A DNA stretch of 7,532 nt from contig CALFRX010000250.1 of the NCBI GenBank assembly GCA_937919295.1, positions 1 to 7,532 of the forward strand, given 5' to 3'. Positions 4,163 through 7,532 of this stretch are shown one piece after another. Every line of letters begins with the position of its first letter. Position 1 is the first letter of the stretch. Below the pieces are notes generated by a model, which saw only the letters and a list, made by a program, of their open reading frames with translations, was not told the DNA's origin and did no database searches. The position numbers and the translations under genes were made by a program. This DNA comes from an uncultured Peptococcaceae bacterium. GTDB lineage: Bacteria; Bacillota; Dehalobacteriia; UBA7702.

Positions 4163-7100
4163 ATGAAGAAATATCTTATTAGTATTGTCGTCGTGGTATT
4201 GTTGTTGTCTTTACCGTGTATCTTCACGGAATCCTCCTTTGTGGGAGAACAGAAGGAAACAGCCTTTGTGCATCCTACGGTAACCCTTATCACGGATATG
4301 GTTTCCCAAGAAAAAGTAGCGGCTGACGAAGGTGTTTCAGGCATTCCCGCTGACGCTGAATGCGGAGATGCCGTAAAAACACAGCTTGTCGTTGCCTATA
4401 GCGACGATAGCCTGACCTATGACAAACATTTTGTTTCTTCCACCAATGATTATTATCTGTTAGAGTACGCCACGGCGGAAGAAGCCGCGGCGGCTGCCGC
4501 CCGGTTCGCCGAGGATGAGAAAGCCGCCGCTGTGGAAAACCCGATTGTGTTGAATCTTGCAGAAACGGATACGTCTTCGTCTTTGGATACCCGAAAGAGT
4601 GAGGCACCTTTTATGACCGCCCCGCTTTCCGGGACAGGCCAGAGCACCGCCGCAACATATCTTTCTTATGGGCCTGAAGCCATTGACGCCGATACCTTCC
4701 ATGCGGACTTGCTGACAAAATATACTTCTGTTAAAAACATGCCCGAAATTGTCGTCGGGGTGGTGGATACGGGGATCGATACGGATCATGATTTCCTTTC
4801 CGGTCGCATCTTAAAATACTCGGATAATTTTATTACGCCCGCCAACAATGCGGAAGACGATAACGGTCACGGCACCCATGTGGCCGGGATCATTGCGGAT
4901 ACTACCTTTGACAATGTAAAACTAAACGCCTATAAAGTGACGGACAACTACGGTTTCGGTACCGATTATAGCGTTGCTTCCGGTATCAACGCCGCCGTGG
5001 CGGACGGTGTTGATATCATCAATGTCAGCATGAGTGGCCAAGGTACTTCCGCCGTACTCGACCGGGCGGTGGCCGACGCTACCGCTGCCGGTATTCTGAT
5101 CAGTGTTGCTTCCGGCAATACCAACACTGACGCGGATGCCTGTGTTCCGGCTTCCTGCCCCGGCGCCTTTACGGTCGCTGCCGTGAATAGCAATCTGGAG
5201 AGAGCCTCTTTTTCCAATTACGGAGATTGCGTGGATATTGCGGCCCCCGGCGTTAACATCAACAGCTCTTGTGTAGGGGGCTCCTATATGACGAAAACCG
5301 GCACCTCTATGGCGACGCCCTTTGTCTCCGCCGCCGGAGCTTTGCTGCTCAGCTACGATGCTGATACCGACCTATCGGAAATAAAGCATCTGCTCAGCTC
5401 CTATGCCGTCGATTACGGCACTGCCGGCCGGGATGAATATTACGGTTACGGTATTTTGGATCTTTCTTATATTGTTTCAGGGAACTGCGTCATCAGCTTT
5501 GATGCCAATGGCGGCAGTACAGTGAACGACATTTTAATGGTTTCTGCCAACAGTGTCTGCCCAACGCTGCCCAAAACAAAACTGAAGGGCAATACCTTTC
5601 TCGGTTGGTATCGCAACGACGGTACTTTAGTCAGCGCCGGTGATATCCTCGGTGATGTCGGCCGCCTGAATCTGAGAGCCTGTTGGACCTTAAAGATCTA
5701 TAAGGTGACCCTCGATGCCAATGGCGGCAGTTGTTCCCCGGCTTCCCTCATCGTATCTTGCGGCTGTAGTTATACGGATCTGCCGACGCCGACTTGGCCG
5801 GGACATACCTTTACCGGTTGGTTTGACGAAGCAGGGAATCAGGTTACCAAAGCCAGTATTGTTGGTTTGAGCGGCGATACGACGTTTACGGCGCATTGGA
5901 CCGTCAATACGTATACGGTGACCTTTGATCCTGCGGGCGGTACCGTCTCTCCGGCAACCATCACAGTAACTTACGGGGAGCCTTACGGCATCTTGCCGAT
6001 TCCGGCTTTGGCGGGGAATACCTTTGCCGGTTGGTACACGCCCTCCAGCGCAAAGATCCAAAATTCCTCTACGGTGGCGCTTTCTTCCGATATCACGCTG
6101 AAAGCCCGGTGGGAATATGCCAAATACACGACTTACTTTGACGCCAATGGCGGTAGTTGTTCTACCGCTTCTAAAACGGTAGTCTATAGCAGCACTTATG
6201 GTCCTCTGCCCACGCCGACGCGGACAGGCTTCGTTTTCACCGGTTGGTATACCGCCCCCGACTCCGGCGAACTGGTATCTTCCTCCTCTCCCGTACGGGT
6301 AACCGGTGATGCGACGGTCTACGCCCATTGGGTATCCAGTGGGGATACGGCATACTTTGACGCTGACGGCGGCAGTTGTTCCTCCAGTTCCAAAACAGTG
6401 AACTACAAAAGTGCTTACGGTACCTTACCGACGCCGACCAAAACAGGCTATACTTTTGCCGGTTGGTATACCCCCACCGGCATGAGGGTAACAGCCACCT
6501 CTAACGTAACGAATCCCGCGGATATCACCCTTACGGCGAAATGGAACATACTCTATTATGCAATCAGCGTAGTCAATGGGGAAAACGGCAGCATTTCGCC
6601 GTCCGGCTCTTCGCTGAGCTACGGTTCCTCTAAGACCTTTACGATCACGCCCAACAGCGGTTACTCCGTGGATCAGGTCGAGGTCGACGGCGCCAACCTC
6701 GGCGCCATCACTTCCTACACCTTTACCGATATCGCTTCGAACCATACCATTAGCGCAACTTTTGTTCTGAATAACACCCTTACGGAGGTCTTAGATAACC
6801 CCTTTACGGATGTGAGCTCCTCCGCCTGGTACTGTAATTCCGTACAAAAAGCAACGCAATGGGGGTTATTCAACGGCACCTCCTCGTCGCAGTTTTCGCC
6901 GGAGGTCGCCATGACCCGGGCCATGTTTGTGACGGTGCTTTACCGCTATGAAGGTTCTCCCGCAGTCAGCGGCAGCACTCCCTTTACCGACCTGAGCCAG
7001 AGCTATTATTATGACGCTGTGCTTTGGGCTTCCCAGAACGGTATCGTCAATGGCACCACGGCGACGACCTTTGGTTCAAATGCTTCCGTGACCAGAGAGC

Positions 7101-7342
7101 AGATGGTGGTTTTCCTATATCGCTACTGCGGCGGTTATAAAGGGTATCATGTTTTAGATGCCGCGGATCTCTCCGGTTACAGCGACGCGAATCAGATCTC
7201 CTCTTACGCCCTTGACGCCATGAAATGGGCCGTGGCCAAAGGTTATATCAAAGGCACCTCGGCGACAACCTTATCGCCTCAAGTCGTTGCCACCCGGGCG
7301 CAGGTTGCCGAAATATTAGTGAAATTTATTGAATCACTTTAA
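4163..7342 (+). CDS. Secreted S8 subtilisin-like serine protease with InlB-type repeats and three SLH domains
   Basis: A 1059-residue modular exoprotease. Residues 1-22 are a signal peptide. About 70-132 resemble an inhibitor I9-type propeptide (ending VENPIVLNL), expected to assist folding and then be removed. The peptidase S8 domain covers about 195-437, with Asp202 (VVDTGID), His236 (GHGTHVAG), oxyanion Asn319 (ASGN) and Ser382 (GTSMATP) all present, so it should be active. The Cys-containing stretches around 327-332 and 351-370 (SFSNYGDCVDIAAPG) resemble the proteinase K/aqualysin subgroup. Residues 442-795 hold five Listeria-Bacteroides (InlB B-type) repeats and 799-868 a divergent copy, probably a stalk. 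Residues 878-1059 are three SLH modules (FTDV...TRA type), which in this group bind cell-wall polymers and hold proteins at the surface. The substrate is unknown; S-layer or surface protein processing, or nutrient proteolysis, are possible. Cys19 in the signal is preceded by Pro, so this is not a lipoprotein. A membrane-protein gene follows after 10 nt. Confidence 0.95.
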   Translation: MKKYLISIVVVVLLLSLPCIFTESSFVGEQKETAFVHPTVTLITDMVSQEKVAADEGVSGIPADAECGDAVKTQLVVAYSDDSLTYDKHFVSSTNDYYLLEYATAEEAAAAAARFAEDEKAAAVENPIVLNLAETDTSSSLDTRKSEAPFMTAPLSGTGQSTAATYLSYGPEAIDADTFHADLLTKYTSVKNMPEIVVGVVDTGIDTDHDFLSGRILKYSDNFITPANNAEDDNGHGTHVAGIIADTTFDNVKLNAYKVTDNYGFGTDYSVASGINAAVADGVDIINVSMSGQGTSAVLDRAVADATAAGILISVASGNTNTDADACVPASCPGAFTVAAVNSNLERASFSNYGDCVDIAAPGVNINSSCVGGSYMTKTGTSMATPFVSAAGALLLSYDADTDLSEIKHLLSSYAVDYGTAGRDEYYGYGILDLSYIVSGNCVISFDANGGSTVNDILMVSANSVCPTLPKTKLKGNTFLGWYRNDGTLVSAGDILGDVGRLNLRACWTLKIYKVTLDANGGSCSPASLIVSCGCSYTDLPTPTWPGHTFTGWFDEAGNQVTKASIVGLSGDTTFTAHWTVNTYTVTFDPAGGTVSPATITVTYGEPYGILPIPALAGNTFAGWYTPSSAKIQNSSTVALSSDITLKARWEYAKYTTYFDANGGSCSTASKTVVYSSTYGPLPTPTRTGFVFTGWYTAPDSGELVSSSSPVRVTGDATVYAHWVSSGDTAYFDADGGSCSSSSKTVNYKSAYGTLPTPTKTGYTFAGWYTPTGMRVTATSNVTNPADITLTAKWNILYYAISVVNGENGSISPSGSSLSYGSSKTFTITPNSGYSVDQVEVDGANLGAITSYTFTDIASNHTISATFVLNNTLTEVLDNPFTDVSSSAWYCNSVQKATQWGLFNGTSSSQFSPEVAMTRAMFVTVLYRYEGSPAVSGSTPFTDLSQSYYYDAVLWASQNGIVNGTTATTFGSNASVTREQMVVFLYRYCGGYKGYHVLDAADLSGYSDANQISSYALDAMKWAVAKGYIKGTSATTLSPQVVATRAQVAEILVKFIESL
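5486..6547 (+). repeat. Five InlB B-type (Listeria-Bacteroides) repeats in the protease
   Basis: Repeats at residues about 442-509, 512-580, 583-651, 654-724 and 728-795 share the pattern F-D-A-N-G-G ... LPTPT...G-x-x-F-x-GWY ... A-x-W. DNA around the FDANGG and GWY motifs is similar between copies, so recombination could change repeat number. Such beta-rich repeats commonly act as stalks or adhesion modules in surface proteins. Three copies have Cys in the GGSC motif (residues 524, 666, 739). Confidence 0.9.
6794..7339 (+). other. Triple SLH wall-anchoring region of the protease
   Basis: Three modules lie at residues about 878-928, 938-990 and 1003-1059. Each has an aromatic F/Y-(T/S)-D start, a W/Y-x-x-x-V or A-L-D-A-M helix, a G-x-x-x-GT turn and a TRA or TRE motif (TRAM, TREQ, TRAQ). 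Three modules is the normal number for a complete SLH anchor, and the protein ends a few residues after the third. Confidence 0.9.
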
Positions 7343-7352
7343 AGTAAAGCGA

Positions 7353-7532
7353 ATGGATACAAACACCAAACTCTATTTTGAAAAAGTAACGGCGGGATTT
7401 CTCGCCCTGATGTTCACCGTGTTTTTGCTCGCCTTTGGGCCCGGGGGCTATACCGACATCACCATAACGAAATATACGGTTTTCGTGGTCATTTCAGGTC
7501 TATACCTTCTGAGCCTGCTGCTTTTATGGCTG
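7353..7532 (+). CDS. N-terminal fragment of a polytopic membrane protein, possibly O-antigen ligase/polymerase family
   Basis: An open frame runs from ATG 7353 through 60 codons to the window edge without a stop. It begins with a short polar stretch (MDTNTKLYFEKV), then a membrane helix at about residues 14-31, a short loop (PGGYTDITITKYT) and a second helix from about residue 42. The FGPGGYTDIT-x-x-K-Y loop between the first two helices resembles the start of Firmicute O-antigen ligase (Wzy/WaaL-type) family proteins, which transfer or polymerise lipid-linked glycans outside the membrane. The diagnostic periplasmic loop is beyond the window, so this is tentative. The start lies 10 nt after the protease stop, with only a weak purine-rich stretch (AAAGTAAAGCGA) upstream, suggesting co-transcription and translational coupling. 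A TTG at 7329 is in frame but has no better ribosome site. Confidence 0.7.
   Translation, partial: MDTNTKLYFEKVTAGFLALMFTVFLLAFGPGGYTDITITKYTVFVVISGLYLLSLLLLWL

Noticed and set aside
4163..4230. Protease signal peptide as a lipoprotein signal (Cys19)
   Set aside because: The residue before the Cys is Pro, which does not fit the lipobox, and the C-terminal SLH modules already explain anchoring.
5690..6328. A 212-codon open frame on the minus strand, antisense to the protease repeats
   Set aside because: It mirrors the repeated codons of the InlB-type region. It has a low-complexity Arg/Gly-rich product, no ribosome site and no recognisable domain.

Overview
The window looks like a chromosomal segment of a low-to-mid-GC Firmicute, most likely a member of the Clostridia. 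The evidence is purine-rich Shine-Dalgarno sites, sigma-A type promoters, a lipobox lipoprotein, and a secreted protease whose C-terminus carries InlB-type (Listeria-Bacteroides) repeats followed by three S-layer homology (SLH) modules, a combination common in anaerobic Clostridia. The species cannot be named from the sequence. Every gene seen has a cell-envelope or secreted theme.

Minus strand, 1-2660: a three-gene run transcribed right to left. It starts from a clear promoter (2627-2655) into an acyltransferase-3 membrane protein (1600-2604). Two tandem paralogous polysaccharide deacetylases follow. The first (437-1552) has a repeat-rich linker and a C-terminal membrane anchor. The second (1-546) is simpler, secreted, and cut by the window edge. 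The two deacetylase frames overlap by 110 nt, which is odd and may reflect a lost stop codon or a one-base indel.

Middle, 2611-4162: a separate minus-strand lipoprotein gene (3002-3571) carrying hendecad repeats, between two gene-poor stretches. The 2611-3001 gap holds an imperfect large inverted repeat, a perfect 16-bp hairpin and a plus-strand terminator-like hairpin. The 3572-4162 gap is AT-rich and divergent. It holds the probable protease promoter (3908-3936) and a 77-bp palindromic element bounded by 7-bp direct repeats, which would lie at the 5' end of the protease mRNA.

Plus strand, 4163-7532: a 1059-residue proteinase K-like subtilase with five InlB-type repeats, one divergent repeat and three SLH modules. 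Ten bases later comes the start of a polytopic membrane protein that resembles the N-terminus of O-antigen ligase/polymerase family proteins, cut by the window edge.

A reasonable inference is an envelope-remodelling locus. The acyltransferase and deacetylases would modify wall glycans, and the protease would be displayed on the wall by its SLH modules. The downstream membrane protein may act on a surface glycan. No RNA gene, CRISPR array, transposase or phage gene was recognised. No wholly new system can be demonstrated from this window; the most unusual items are the overlapping deacetylase pair and the intergenic palindromes.
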